Assembly (NCBI GenBank): GCA_020002185.1
Contig: CM034532.1
Location: 49,346,349 to 49,410,348, forward strand
DNA: 64,000 nt
Direction of reading: 5' to 3'
DNA from: Paraescarpia echinospica
Taxonomy: Eukaryota; Annelida; Polychaeta; Sabellida; Siboglinidae
The notes beneath the pieces are model-generated. The model did not search any database and was not told the origin of the DNA. It saw only the letters and a list, made by a program, of their open reading frames with translations. A program made the position numbers and the translations under genes. Positions 24,401 through 46,308 of the stretch are shown here, in pieces (the first letter of the stretch is position 1; the number at the start of each line of letters is the position of its first letter).

Positions 24401-24942
24401 CTACAAATATTGGTTTATACACCATAAACATGTCTATGGGTTGAATATAAGCTTGAACAAACAAATTCCTGATAAACACATATTGTTTACCTTTGACCTT
24501 GATCTTGGCCTTCAAAACCGGACAGCCCCCTATCAAAAGTTATGGTCATAAGGTATATGTGTGCAAAATATTTTGTTTGGGGCCTATGTGGAAATTGCCC
24601 TGATAAAAAGAAGACAATATATATGTATTTGCTCATTTAGCGGCCATTTTGAATTTATGCAAATTATTAAATCATCCTGTGGAAAGGAGTGTTTTCAAAA
24701 TATAAAGCAGTCTTTCAAAACATTCAAAAATATTATTTATATGTCAAGATATCGGACATTATTAGAAATGGAATTTTAACTTTACTAATCTTTGACCTTG
24801 ATCTGACCTTGACATTGACCTTTAAAATCGGACAGCCCCCGCTCAAGAGTTTTGTATTGTCCTAAGGTACATCTGTGCCAAACTGTGCTTTGTTTCAGCG
24901 TGTCACGATTTCACTAAAATTTTGAATTAAGCGCCTCCACTA
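21493..24942 (-). mobile_element. Long-TIR DNA transposon with XPG/PIN-like nuclease gene (Academ-like)
   Basis: Terminal inverted repeats start TAGTGGAGGCGCTTA at 21493 and end with its complement at 24942. They extend as diverged arms of about 550 bases (21493-22050 and 24370-24942) sharing GAGGGGGCTGCC and CCAAAATGGC-type words. The insertion appears flanked by a 3-base AAC duplication (21490-21492 and 24943-24945). Joining the flanks restores a unit of the satellite-like repeat at 24943-25440. The body holds one minus-strand gene relic (22350-24040). An XPG-type nuclease and 3-4 base target duplications are reported for Academ elements, hence the tentative assignment. The large Academ transposase is not visible, so the copy may be internally deleted. 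Confidence 0.65.
22350..24040 (-). pseudogene. Broken HEEAD-type (XPG/PIN-like) nuclease gene of the transposon
   Basis: Read on the minus strand from about 24028: DVIVTMGNPFMDSSNELLTP, then KKNQLPLFKRPHS, then a frame change near 23720. Next come YKLP-type PVYFAGFLQDATNKEELFKL and NDHEEADS (near 23140-23160), followed by a TAG stop. TADTDVFVILV (near 23035-23070) and FRYYHINSICQELG follow. Intact relatives next carry a HAFxGCD-type acidic block. Here the sequence jumps from FFHAF to FTGKGKKSALKAY near 22885, so that block is deleted with a frameshift. The end is a cysteine-rich tail (CGCKAEHTCAKKCKCQNAG, near 22400-22460). The spaced acidic motifs EEAD, DTD and the missing GCD resemble FEN1/XPG nucleases. 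Stops, frameshifts and loss of the third motif mean it is inactive. Confidence 0.75.
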
Positions 24943-25440
24943 AACACGTGATTTCACGAATAATGAACCTGTTATAACACGTGCATGAGACACGGTTTTA
25001 TGTGGGAAAGTTGTTCACAGAATCTCGTGAATTCACATACCGAAACACGTGATTACACGTACGGAAACTTGGAATTTCACCTGCGTTGAACCAGATAAAC
25101 ATGTGTCGAAACGCGTGTTTTCGTGTTTTCACCGGGAAAGTTATTCACAGAATCTCGTGAATTCACGTACGGAAACGCGTGATTACACTTACGGAAACGC
25201 GTGATTACACGTATGGAAACTCGTGATTTCACGAGCGGTGAAGCAGATAAACACGTGTCGAAACGTGTTTTCACCTTGAAATTTGTTCACAGAATCTCAT
25301 GAATTCACGTACGGAAACATGTGATTTCACGTACGGAAACTCGTGATTTCGCGTGCGGTGAACCAGATAAACACGTGTCGAAACATGTGTTTTCACCTTG
25401 AAATTTGTTCACAGAATCTTGTTAGCTGGGAAATGTTACA
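24943..25440. repeat. CGTGATTTCACG satellite-like array
   Basis: Direct copies of a unit of about 70-110 bases contain GAACCAGATAAACACGTGTC, a GTTTTCACC word, TTCACAGAATCTCGTGAATT and CACGTACGGAAAC. The short palindrome CGTGA(A/T)TTCACG recurs many times. One further unit lies at 21440-21490, on the other side of the transposon. The array is thus split by that insertion and abuts the right end of the foldback element. Confidence 0.8.
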
Positions 25441-26412
25441 ATTTTACCAGTGTTGGGGCCCTTGGAGGCCCTAGGGAGCCCTTAAAACGAATCCAGAATT
25501 CTCGTGCATAGTGGCAGTGCCTAAGATATGTCTATGCAAAATTAGAGAAAAAGTTGCTGAACGGTTTCTGAGATACAGCAGCTAACTGCGGACGGCGGAC
25601 GCAGAGTGATGGCAATAGTCCGTTCCAAAGAACTAAAATGTACCTAATTTGGGGCAAGGCAGCAAAGCAAGCTGCAGGTTGAAGGAACTGCAGATCAATC
25701 GTCTCTGCTTTTATTCATATTGAGAATCAAATTAAGCATCGTCTAAGTAATCTCTGGGGGATTATATCCAGTGGACTGTGTCATTGTTATGGAACGTGCT
25801 CGCAAGACGGTCGTGTAGATACGACAGCACATCTGCGCAGTATAACGGAGTATATATATATATATATACTAGCCACAAAAAGAAACTGTGCATAGGAAGA
25901 AAGGCACTGACATGTAATGTAATGGACTGATTTTGCGCAATGTCGATTAACATGAAACAGGGACATGTAGACTATACCATAACATGACTTTCATTGGAAA
26001 GTTACATAATGCAAGGTCAGGCAACGCCATTGTGTGAAAACAAAGAAAATGCTCCTGTAGGGTCTTTCGTAACAGGCATGGTTACATAAGGCAGACGTTT
26101 GGAGAAGTGCATGTACACTCAACTGGAAAAACACATGAAGCACAAGCCTGACATTCCACAAAGGTTCCATACCGACATTTCATCAATGAGGCGCCGATGC
26201 ACTGCAGTGATCAACGCAATTAGATGACACACCCGTAATTAATCTTGTGACATTCAAGTTTGCCGCTGAAATTTTGATCCTAAAGATTAGGCATAAACGT
26301 TAAAGCCATCATGTTATTGTCACTTGAAAATAATTGCATACATGTTACACTTACATAACACTTTTGTGTGGACAGTTTAAAAATTTTTTTTTTAAATATA
26401 ATGACATTTGTA
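25441..26412. other. Non-coding stretch
   Basis: No supported gene. A short (TA)n run lies at 25850-25869. The remainder is unique-looking sequence between the satellite-like array and the STELLO-like relic. Confidence 0.5.
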
Positions 26413-28280
26413 TCATTCACAGTTTCTTAATGTGGCTAGTATATGATTGCGCCACGTGCCAGAAATCCCCACTTGATGGGATGGTAGAAGCTCTTCCATG
26501 GAATTTGTGTGAAAGTAATCCCATGGATACGCCCGTTCTTGCGTATACCAAATTGTACATCCGCGGAGCGGTTGTTTCTTAGTCGGTGATGCTAAGCACC
26601 TTATTATGATTGGCACGACAGTTTCTAGAAAAACCTTGTGACGCACAAATATTTCAGCAACTTCTATGAATTCGCGAGACAGTTTCCTTGGTATGTAATA
26701 GATGTCGGAGAAACCGCGATTTGTACGGTCTGCCGCTCCGTTTTTCGACAACATGCGCTGGTAACATACGTGCTTGACCGTAGACGAGTTTCTTCTGTCA
26801 GAGCGTCGGTCGTTGTGTTCTGATAGCGTTTCCATCAACACAAGTGTGCCCAAAGGTCACACGTGCCTACCTTAAACCAATACTCGCGAAGTTTGCTTAT
26901 GTCTCCAATTTTGACCTTCGGCACGTACCACATTGGGTTCTTCATCAGTTCCGACAACGTGTGCACAAGGAGAAGCAGATAGTTGGCTGTTGCCACATAC
27001 ACGTGGACGACGTAGTCCAGCTGTAGTGCCATCGCCATAGATCTCTCTACGCTTGTAACTGAAAGCTCCGGGAAGGTGGCCGAGAGATCCCCCGTAGGAA
27101 ATGAAAAGAGAACGTAAAATCAGTGAGCCCCGGATAACGACCCTGTCGATGCTAATTGGGCCACAATATAGCATATTTTTGAAGAATGATCGATACAATG
27201 CTTCTAAGTACGGAATAGCTTCATAGTGCGGGTTATTGACAATGATTACAAGAAGCACGTCATCAAACCGAGTCCACACTTGTATAAAGTTAACGTGTGT
27301 ATCATTAGGCAAAATTAAATATTCGCGGTGACATGTGTCATCATAGAGTTTAGCCACAGAGGGGAGTCAAATCTTCTGCTTCATATCCAGTGGCTTTCGC
27401 ATCCAGCTATACGTGATCACACTCACGGGGATATAGTGATCAAATTGTACGACTAGTTTGTCCACATGTTTCACGTTAATAATTTGGACCTCGATAAATG
27501 AGACGTCATGGTCCTTCAGAAACAAACTCTGTAGTGTGAAAGAAGGGCCATGGGATGATTCTGAACGCACATGATATGAGCCAAAATCCAGGCATCTCTG
27601 TGAAGATTCAATAATTTAGAGACCTTGCTTTGATGAAATTCACCTATGGAACGAGTTTTGGTATCACAGTTTGCAAATAGGGAGACGAGGCAACATTATG
27701 TGGAGCACAGTAGCGCAGCGGTAAGAGCTCCGGACTCTCGACTGAGAGTACGTAAGTTCGAATCCTGTGCGGCGGTATCGAACCTTGGGCAAGTTTGTTT
27801 ACTCTACATTGCTTCAGTTCATCCAGCTGTATGAATGAGTACCTGGCTGTAGACAGTGGTGGATATTTGTGTACAAAATCTTCGTGCATTAATTGCAGCG
27901 TGGCTGATTGCTTCCCAGAGAAGTCGAGATGTGTACGATTGAACAGGTCTGCCAGAGAGTAAAGTGTAAAGAGCTTTGAGCAGTCCTGAGGACTGGATAC
28001 TGCGCTATATAAGAACGTACCTTTTTTGGAGGCGACAATGAAGAATTATCGCTTGCTCATTGAATCCTTTTCACTGCAGTGAAACCCTGACGTGATCCTA
28101 ACATCGCTGGTACACCATCAAATTATGCACACATTGAAACACTCATCCAACGTTCACCCTTATTTCTTGACGAATGGATCCAGTCTAGTAAAATATCTGA
28201 TATCCCGTTGTGGTAGTAAGCAGCGCGGCCCACAAAACAGGAATTTTTCTTTCATATTATTTGGGCATCGTCACTAACAT
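26413..28280 (-). pseudogene. Second STELLO-like (DUF288) gene, degraded
   Basis: Minus-strand order follows the STELLO second half. A piece near 28190-28260 reads like the VLWAALLTTT and DILLDW region. 27367-27570 has SFIEVQIINVKHVDKLV. 26872-27357 has DDVLLVIIVNNPHYEAIPYL followed by FFKNMLYCGP. 26835-27038 has LQLDYVVHVYVATANYLLLL. 26413-26853 has FSDIYYIPRKLSREFIEV. A TGA stop separates the second and third pieces (near 27370). The 26835-27038 piece is in a different frame from its two neighbours, so two frameshifts are needed. A SINE at 27700-28027 interrupts the gene. The first half with the membrane helix and DDD motif is not found. It is clearly diverged from the intact gene at 6-15 kb and runs in the opposite direction, so it is an old paralogue, not a recent copy. 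Confidence 0.75.
27700..28027 (+). mobile_element. Complete tRNA-derived SINE
   Basis: The head has A box TAGCGCAGCGGTAAGAGC and B box AGTTCGAATCC (27710-27770). The body has a GGGCAAGTTTGTTTACTC stretch, and the tail is GAGCAGTCCTGAGGACTGGA then GCGCTATATAAGAACG (27960-28020). A possible target duplication is GAGGCAACAT (about 27688) against GAGGCGACAA (about 28029), not perfect. It is inserted in the STELLO-like relic. Confidence 0.85.
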
Positions 28281-28699
28281 CGGTCGATTCATTCTACAGA
28301 CTCAATTGCCCACTCCTCTGTGTGGCTGCAATCGCTTGTTGTATTGTGTCATTTGACATGTCATAGATAAGCGCAAGTATTCTATCATTCAATAAAGGAA
28401 TCGGTTTGAGCGTCGACAGACAGTATGCACTCTGTCGATAGTTGCTAGTTTCACTAATTCCTCACCTTTGTGGCTTCTTCTGTTTTGTAATTCATCGTGC
28501 CACTAAATAAGACGCCAAGGTAGCTTGTTAAATTGAATAGACCACCTTGTTGGTCAGAACATCCATCCGTTATCCAGTGCTCCAAGTACTCCAATAAAGA
28601 AACTAAATAAAAGTAGCTCTCAAAAAACTACTTAAGTAAAACTATCCCCCCATGAAAGTACTTAAGGAAAAAAGTACTTGTACTGAAAAGTACTTAAGT

Positions 28700-29665
28700 A
28701 AAAAATGGGCCAAATGGCCCTGAAGTCCTTTGGACTAATACGTCTATATGTGACCCCGGCTGACCAAATGAGTGATAAGTCAGAAAAATGGTAACATTGT
28801 TTTCTTACATCCTTGTAAAGGTTTGGTAGGGTGCTTTACACGGTTTCAAAAATTATGACTGCTACAAAAATTGGCGAAGTTATGGAGCATTGAACATGGT
28901 AGAGGTCAAAAAGTGAAAATGAAGAAAACGGATGTATGTTGAAGTTTTACATTATATATGCAAATGGATTGCATGGAAATATTACATACATGACATTCAA
29001 ATGTGGCACACAGTATGTATGTTATGTTGCAATGATACATTGGAAGTACAAATGTGCTGCTACAAAAACTTATCAAGTTATGCCAGATTATGTCTTTATG
29101 TGTAAAACTAAGAGGACAGATTATTTGAGAGCAAAAGGTAGACTAAAGAAAATAAAAAATGACGAAGCTAAAGCAGAGTTAAGATAATTGGCTAGTGGGT
29201 ATAAATGTTTTATAAAAGAAATATCAAAATGCTACCATAAACAGTTACATGAAAACTTGCGCAACCTAAAACATAGCAAGCCTGTAGAATACTGGGATAC
29301 AATAATAAATAAAGCAAGTAACAGCAGTGCAAAATGTGGAAATATTTCACTGGATAAGTTTATGAACCTCTTTGAAAAACTCAGTGAAAAACCTGAAAGT
29401 GAAACTGCAGCTAGTGAGATACCTTTTGATCAAAGAAAGATTTCCCAGTCAAACGAACACATCAACCATTCACGCAAGATGAGGTACTAATGCAAATCAA
29501 AAAACTCAAAAACAAAAAGGGATGTGGTATTGATGTTATAAATTAATACTTAAAAACAGCCCCACAACACTAATCATAGTTATTGTTAAGATGTTTAACC
29601 TAGTTCTATTATCTGACATCTTGCCAACAGATTGGTGTATTGGGATCATTTAGCCTATATATACA
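28700..29665 (+). mobile_element. LINE family A fragment, second plus-strand copy
   Basis: Nearly the same sequence as 16540-17500, from GGCCCTGAAGTCCTTTGGAC through KTKRTDYLRAKGRLKK (28936-29187) and the linker (29188-29490) to the GIDVIN-like start of the reverse transcriptase. A TAA replaces a codon near 29188, and several small deletions are present. It ends near 29660 inside the CIGII block. Confidence 0.8.
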
Positions 29666-31804
29666 GACATAGCAGCAGACACTTCTGCCAACTATCTTTT
29701 TCACATAAGCCTGCAGGTTTAGTGGCTGCCAGCAGACTCCGCTGTCATATATTTTGTTCAAGAAATATTTTATTGTAACTTATTGGATGTTTAGCAACAT
29801 CCAATAAGTTACATTGTGTTAATTACAGCTGTCAAAGTGCCTGCATGGCCAGACATGCCCAAGTGTTTACGTCTGTAGAGCATCACCGTGAGAAAGACAG
29901 CGCCAGTGAATAGCCAATAATCATACAAAGAGCTTCTAAATTTACAACACACAGCAGGAACATTATAATTATTACTAACAATCAATGACAAAGTTAAATT
30001 GTTGTACTCAAATAAACCCTTTCAATAAAAAATTGAGTTTTATATTGCAAATACAACAATTATAATACTCATTTTATATTATTCTAAGACATTTTATAAT
30101 TACATCCATAACTTTCAGAAAACCATAACTATTTAATGTAATTTAATGGTTCTACCTAACGTCATCTTCATTTACTTTTTTCACTATATAATTCTACACC
30201 TGTACATTTTATTAATGTCTAGACACGCATTAATGACACTGATAATAATATGCTCACGTACCACATGCCACGTGCCACGGCAGTCATCAGCAGGCTGGTG
30301 GCAGTCAAAGTTGTAACATTGTACAAAGGCACAGCATTGGATGGGTCACCGTACTGACTTTGTAGAACTTGTAGTGGATTAAATATGTGTTGATAAATTG
30401 TAACAAGTGAATGAGACAGTTTCTTCAGGGCATCTCGAGCAGCATTATTTATAGATTTAGCAATTCTTTAATGTGTATCATTTTCTGTAGTCGGATATTT
30501 GTATTCCCGTAATACGGTGGCAGTTTGCCTGCAACAGTGAACACCAACACATCTCCTCGTTGGTTGATTAAAATCCATACGATCCCAATATGATTACAAG
30601 TGTGGGTTTTCGATCGCGACCTGTGTTTTTGCGAAAACCGTACCTTCGCGACGCGCCATCGGCATGAAATTCTTAGCACGCATTTTCACTAAATCACGGA
30701 CGACAAGTTCGTCAAATAAAGGAATATTTCTAAAAACTTTCTACCATTGTAAAGGATGTTATGTTGTCGTTCCAATGATATTAAATATGTATCATTTAAC
30801 GAGGACTGAACGTTGTAAGGACTGCGTGACCGGTGGTTTGTCATAGTTTTGCACCAGATCTGGCCAGATCCAACAGCCGCAGCGGCCAATGTGGTAATGC
30901 TAGTTAGTTACTGTGATAGTCACTTGTCTGTTAGTGGTCGCTGGTGTCTTTGATGCGGTTACAATTACGTCTAGGAAATCGTTTGGGAACGGAAAGAGCG
31001 GGTTCTTTCCAGGCACTAATAATTACAGCAATACACTCAATTGGTGCCTGCGTAACATCACCCAATCAGTGCACTAAACTGCGCAATCGAGCCTCGTCGT
31101 AATCGACAAGTGCTTATTGGAACTCCTCGCCCTGATTATTTGGTCTAAGCAAGTGTTGCCTGCTTTTCAAACAACCACCGCTAGCGGTTAGGTGACAATT
31201 ACCCTAGCAAGTCGAGGCCTTAATTGGTTTCTGGCGTGTGTCGGGCAGCTGGCCAGGCGATCCGGGTGGTCGATTTTCAAAACCAATCTCAGTACATTTT
31301 GTTACGTCGTAAAAATGGCATGGACAGCACAAAATACGGCATGGACGGATATGGAAGCGCCAGCCTGGCGGACCCGTCCACAATCAATTTCACCCCGTCC
31401 AAAATCGCGATTTTCGAATTTTACCCGTCCAAATGACGGGTCTCTGGGTGAGGCCCTGGCCAGCACACTACTGAGCCTAAACTAACATGCAGGTGTGAAA
31501 AACGTCCTGATGTATTTGAACTTGAGCCACTAATTAACTGTCCACCAAGCAGTAGCAGAGCAGTTTTATAATAATAATAATCCACAAGTGGCAGTGATCT
31601 TCCTTTTATCATTCATGTGATGTTTCTTGTTTATTGTGAGCAGGGCAGACAAATGGTTATCATATGTAGACAGGTACAGAAAGAAACTGACGTTTTCTAT
31701 AAAAAGAACACGTTTGCTTATCAATGGCATGTATTTCCTATTGTTGCCGTTTCTGCCAGGCAGAAACACTTTCTGCCCGGCAGAAATCAAACAACCCTGT
31801 AGGT
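29666..31804. other. Stretch with no supported gene
   Basis: Contains the hairpin at 29774-29813 and a small palindrome of TTTCTGCC(A/C)GGCAGAAA words near 31752-31790. A minus-strand open stretch at 30449-30679 encodes GDVLVFTVAGKLPPYYGNTN. It has a more ordinary coding composition than its surroundings, but I do not recognise a family and see no partner exons. Confidence 0.4.
29774..29813. repeat. 18-bp perfect stem with 4-base loop
   Basis: TGTAACTTATTGGATGTT pairs exactly with AACATCCAATAAGTTACA around the loop TAGC. No U-tract or gene end is next to it, so a terminator role is not implied. It may be a remnant of a short inverted-repeat insertion. Confidence 0.85.
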
Positions 31805-32490
31805 AATTATTAATCAAATGTTTTTTGGTGAATCATAGTTACAGATCATTAAGGGTTATGATGGAAGTAAAATGTTGACATGTTTACTGTACCATGTCTT
31901 GCTTTTAGAGGAATAATTACAATAGAAAATAAAATATTGTGGCACATATTTTAAAATATATGCATTGATGAGAAACCGTGAATTACTTTTCTATGGCCTA
32001 AGAATAACTAATTTCACAAACTTCCTGCTTGTATAAAACAACTGCCTGAAAATAGATAACCATGCAAGACACAGACTCCGCATGTGACAGATGTTTTGGG
32101 AAGGGGAATAGCATTCTGTTTCTGTCACAATACACAAAATCTACTGTTAGGGGAGTCTCAAGGGCCCTTCTCAAAACCACTAGTGTAAAAAAAATTGCAT
32201 TTTGGGGGACTGTGTCAATCTACTTCTCATGTGATGTAGAGTTACCGCAAGGAGAAAGCTTGTCTCCTTTGTTATTTGCTATTTACCTGAATGATTTTGA
32301 ACACTGTTAGTCATAATTATAAGGGATTTGACATGGCAGCTGGTGAAATTTATAACAACCTTAGTGATGATGATGTAGACATTTTTTTGCAAATGTATGT
32401 TCTACTATATGCTGATGATACTAGAATGATTCAATCAAATATAGATTTCTTGTGTATAGTGGAACTATGTCAACTCTTATGATTGACATT
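31805..32490 (+). mobile_element. LINE reverse transcriptase palm fragment, probably family A
   Basis: 31815-31880 repeats sequence found at 17710-17790. After a gap, 32225-32310 encodes ELPQGESLSPLLFAIYLNDF and 32310-32480 encodes a segment ending LLYADDT, the catalytic palm motif. A frame change separates the two. The non-coding sequence at 32520-32625 is an inverted match to 19250-19440. This fragment holds palm blocks that the copies at 16.5 and 28.7 kb lack. Confidence 0.75.
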
Positions 32491-33394
32491 TGGTTGTTTC
32501 AGGATGACCCCTTAAAATATAGGCACAAAAGTCCAGGTGTCTAGTGGGTGCTGTCTGTTGACACAAGCCTCTGCCAGTGACCAATTACAGATTAGTCAGT
32601 TTCCATCAGGCAGCCAAGCTTCCCCCCCCCCAGTGATGTGTGACAGATGTAGGAAAAGGGATTAGTGGAACAAAAGGACTGTAAGACAGCTAGAGCTTAA
32701 CAAAGTTGAAGTTCGCTTAAATATATTTTATATTTATTGCTTACTCTCGTAAGAAAGCCTATCCATCGACTTAATTTGATCATCTAGTTCTGATTTTATT
32801 TTTGTTCTTAGAGTAAATACCCATATTGGAACTAGGATTTTCTGTTGCGTATCCACCTTAGCTCTCTGGCATATCCATCCATAAAAAGTAACTAAAAATA
32901 TGGAAGTAGAAAGAAAAAAGTACAGATAAATGTACTTTGTTACAAGTAAAATGTAATCTCTAAAAATGTACTTTGATACAAGTACATTTAAAAAAAATCT
33001 ACTTAACTACTGTAACAAAGTCAATGTACTTTGTTACTTACCAGCATTACCGTTCTCTCTTCAGTTGTTTGTCATTCCTTACAAAGAAAATGTTGTTGTT
33101 TATCCACGAAAGCGCTAAACTGAGCTTCGATATGTTACTTAACACAGTTTAATATCCTGTGGCACAGACTCAATTTACTCCTAATTCTGTAACTTCAACT
33201 AATGTTGTTGAATGGTGCCCATACAAGATGCATGGCGAATAATTTCATGCAACTCATGCAACATTTTGCATAAAGTAGTCGTCTCGAATGCATCTGGCAT
33301 GAGCAAGGGGAACAACCAAAGAAAATTGTACAGTCACAAGAAACTCTAGGCAACCCACTCAAAATTGCTTGGTGACCCAATTTTGAGTCGCGAA

Positions 33395-33414
33395 CCAGGG
33401 GTTAAGAACCACTG
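33395..33414 (-). repeat. hAT-type terminal inverted repeat
   Basis: On the minus strand the sequence reads CAGTGGTTCTTAACCCCTGG and continues with a GTCACC-type segment, a form common at hAT transposon ends. The matching other end was not found, so the extent is unknown. A second hAT-like end (CAGTGATTCTCAACG on the minus strand) lies at 57453-57467. Confidence 0.55.
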
Positions 33415-33709
33415 GACTAAGTTAAACCCCAAACCAAACTAGTCTTCGTACGTTTGACTTGTTTACAAACTGAACAATGACTACACCAGGGCCAGAGGTA
33501 ACAACTGATAACAATTACGGATAGTTGAAGCTAGAACAAGAAAATGGCTTCGACACGAGCGAATTCGCACATTAGCTGCCCCAAAAGGCCATCAACTGCC
33601 GACGTTCGTGTGCCGACACTGTGGCCTGTTTTCACACCTGCGAGCTATATACGTCTCACTATCTGGCACAAATTTTCCATATTATGTAGGTTTGTCATTG
33701 TAAGCCAAT

Positions 33710-34135
33710 GACACGTATCAATGGCACACGAGTGGTATTTTCTTAACAATTATGTTATTACATGGCAAACCAGTTATGAAGGCACCTAAAACAACCATCA
33801 TTAACCCAATCATACTTTTGCAATGGCAAAACCATGCAACAAAAGCCACTATTGGGCCAATGGTCTTTTGCCAATGGTAAACCAATGATGGCAAACGTAT
33901 GGCAAACATTATTGGGCCAATGTTGTTTTTTTCAATGGTAAACCAATGATGGCAAACGTATGGCAAACATTATTGGGCCAATGTTGTTTTTTTCAATGGC
34001 AAACCAATGATGGCAAACGTATGGCAAACATTATTGGGCCAATGTTGTTTTTTTCAATGGTAAACCAATGATGGCAAACGTATGGCAAACATTATTGGGC
34101 CAATGTTGTTTTTTTCAATGGCAAACCAATGATGG
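33710..34135. repeat. 61-bp minisatellite
   Basis: Four to five copies with a measured period of 61 bases, each containing ATTATTGGGCCAATG, a T-rich run and CAATGGTAAACCAATGATGG. The left end (33710-33860) has more diverged copies. The open frame across it (33718-33966, minus) is a repeat product. Confidence 0.9.
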
Positions 34136-35646
34136 ACACCACACATAATCAAATGTGCATTATATTTTTAGACAGATGAATGAAGTAACACAATAATAAT
34201 TAATTAATGATCTATTTTTCATATGTTCCTTATGTATAAATTTATTTAAATAAAATATGATATAAATGCAGCAAAAAAATACCATACCATTGTTCTAAAT
34301 TGAATAAGGTAGGTATGTATAAGTAGGTTCTGTGAGCCCTGAAAGTACTTTTTATCTTTCAACTGTGTATAATTAATTATTGATATTTATGTACCGTATG
34401 TGCGGTGAAACAGTCATCATAAAATTATTTTTTTATGAAAACATACTAGGACACCATTTTTTTTTTTTTATTGATTTAATAAATGTCAATACACATATAT
34501 GACGGAATGTTGCCGATTTAGCTTGGGTCCAATCAAATCTTCAACATACACAATATTGCTTAAGAAACACACATCATTCACGATAAAACCAGTACAACAG
34601 CAGTGGTAAACAATTAAACAATGCAATGGTTACTTTCTTTAACTGTGTAGCTATCGCAAACAGGACAGTAACTACCTAACTTTCTAGGCAGGCTCTATAG
34701 CAACATACACAACTAGAACTGCACAAAGTCCAAGGTTGACACCTCGTAGCAGCTTGGCATTGTATTCTACTCCACCATGTGGGACTAGCCACATATGTGA
34801 ACTTCAAATGAACAACCTGTCCACTTCACCAAATCTTGAATGTCCACAACATCTGCAAATAGTAAACACAAAATAAAAGATGTCCCATGCAGAGGATAGA
34901 ATTGTAACTTGATGTGAACAGAGTAGATGGTCTCTATCTGCAAACGCACCCACATAAAAACAACCGTACATTAGTCATGCAAGTCAAGTCTTCCTCGTGC
35001 AAATCCACCCATCTAGAATCTTGCTGGATCTCGCATTGACTATGTCACTAGGCTTTTTAATGTATCATCTGCTCATGGATACTCCCTCAGTGACCACGTT
35101 ACAAATAATTGCCTTCTATATTAATGCACCTTTTTATATACATGCAGGGTGAATTTTAACATTATCATCCTTTCATGAGAGATATTTTCATTGTTTAATG
35201 ATCATAAAAACTTTATAAAACTATAAAGAAAGGTAGAGTAATCCTCTACCTAGACCTGTATATATCATAACATAAGAGTAGATAGCCTTTTAATTATATC
35301 TTTAAAATGCTCGTAGCAGATACGTCACATACTATGTAATAACAATAAGTGAGAGGTAGAGGAAATAACATATCCAGAATTTGATGTCACTATCCTAATT
35401 ATGAGGCAGACTTCCATCAAATTTTGCTTTTGCAACCATACTGTCTGATCAGGCTTTCCCACCTACTATTCTTGCTGAAACAATTTTTCCTTTGTTTTTG
35501 TTGCAAAGACAATTTTTTTGTCAGAATTTCAATGTAAAATGTGACGGATAGTTTCACATTTGCAGTGGCCATTTTAGTAAGCTTGTTAGACATGGTTGCC
35601 AGGCAACACAGTCACATGATGGATCCATCACCTGCACTCACCTGTC
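34136..35646. other. Sequence downstream of ILF2, probably including its 3' UTR
   Basis: No further coding exon is seen on either strand. On the minus strand this follows the ILF2 stop codon at 35647-35649 and so should contain its 3' UTR. No polyadenylation signal can be assigned with confidence; an AATAAA on the minus strand near 34470 lies more than 1 kb past the stop. Confidence 0.45.
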
Positions 35647-45678
<10,032 letters not shown>

Positions 45679-46273
45679 TGCCCCTCTACAACAACCAAAC
45701 TTTCAGTCCTACAACAATGATGATGTCAAACTAGTCGCCCCACATTTTATTTTGGACTGGATGATTTGGGGCTTTTTGGCTTGCTTTCTAACATCATGTG
45801 GTTTAACACTTTCAAACATTTTAGTGGTTAACTGAAACTTTGTTAAGCAATATTAAACAGTTTAATATAGTTAACTTCACGTTTTAACATGTCTAAATCT
45901 GAAGCCATCTTACAGATAAGTCTGATATTCATCTAGCCCATTCAGGAATGTTATCACTCAGAGTCAGATATCAAAGATGAGGCAGGGCTCGACACTAACA
46001 CTTGTCCGCTTGTCCAGGACAAGTAGTTATCCATGTCGGACAAGTACATTTTCAAGGAAACTTGTCCAAAGGGACAAGTTGATTAAGTCGCAGCATATAC
46101 TGTTTATTGGGATGGTATTATAATAAAACGATTGAAATGTTTAAAACAGTGACATAATATCCAATTTTAATGGAAGCTACCATGCAGTTTTATCACGTAC
46201 ACATGCAACATCGCGATCGTAGTAAACGCCAATAGTAGTATTTAGTACTGTTACGTTACATGTATTAACGCAC

Positions 46274-46274
<1 letters not shown>

Positions 46275-46306
<32 letters not shown>
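46275..46306. repeat. (TCAA)n microsatellite, end of a minus-strand LINE
   Basis: Eight tandem copies of a 4-base unit. On the minus strand it is (TTGA)n, a usual 3' end of CR1/L2-like LINEs, and it lies just past the LINE C-terminal coding sequence. Confidence 0.85.
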
Positions 46307-46308
<2 letters not shown>

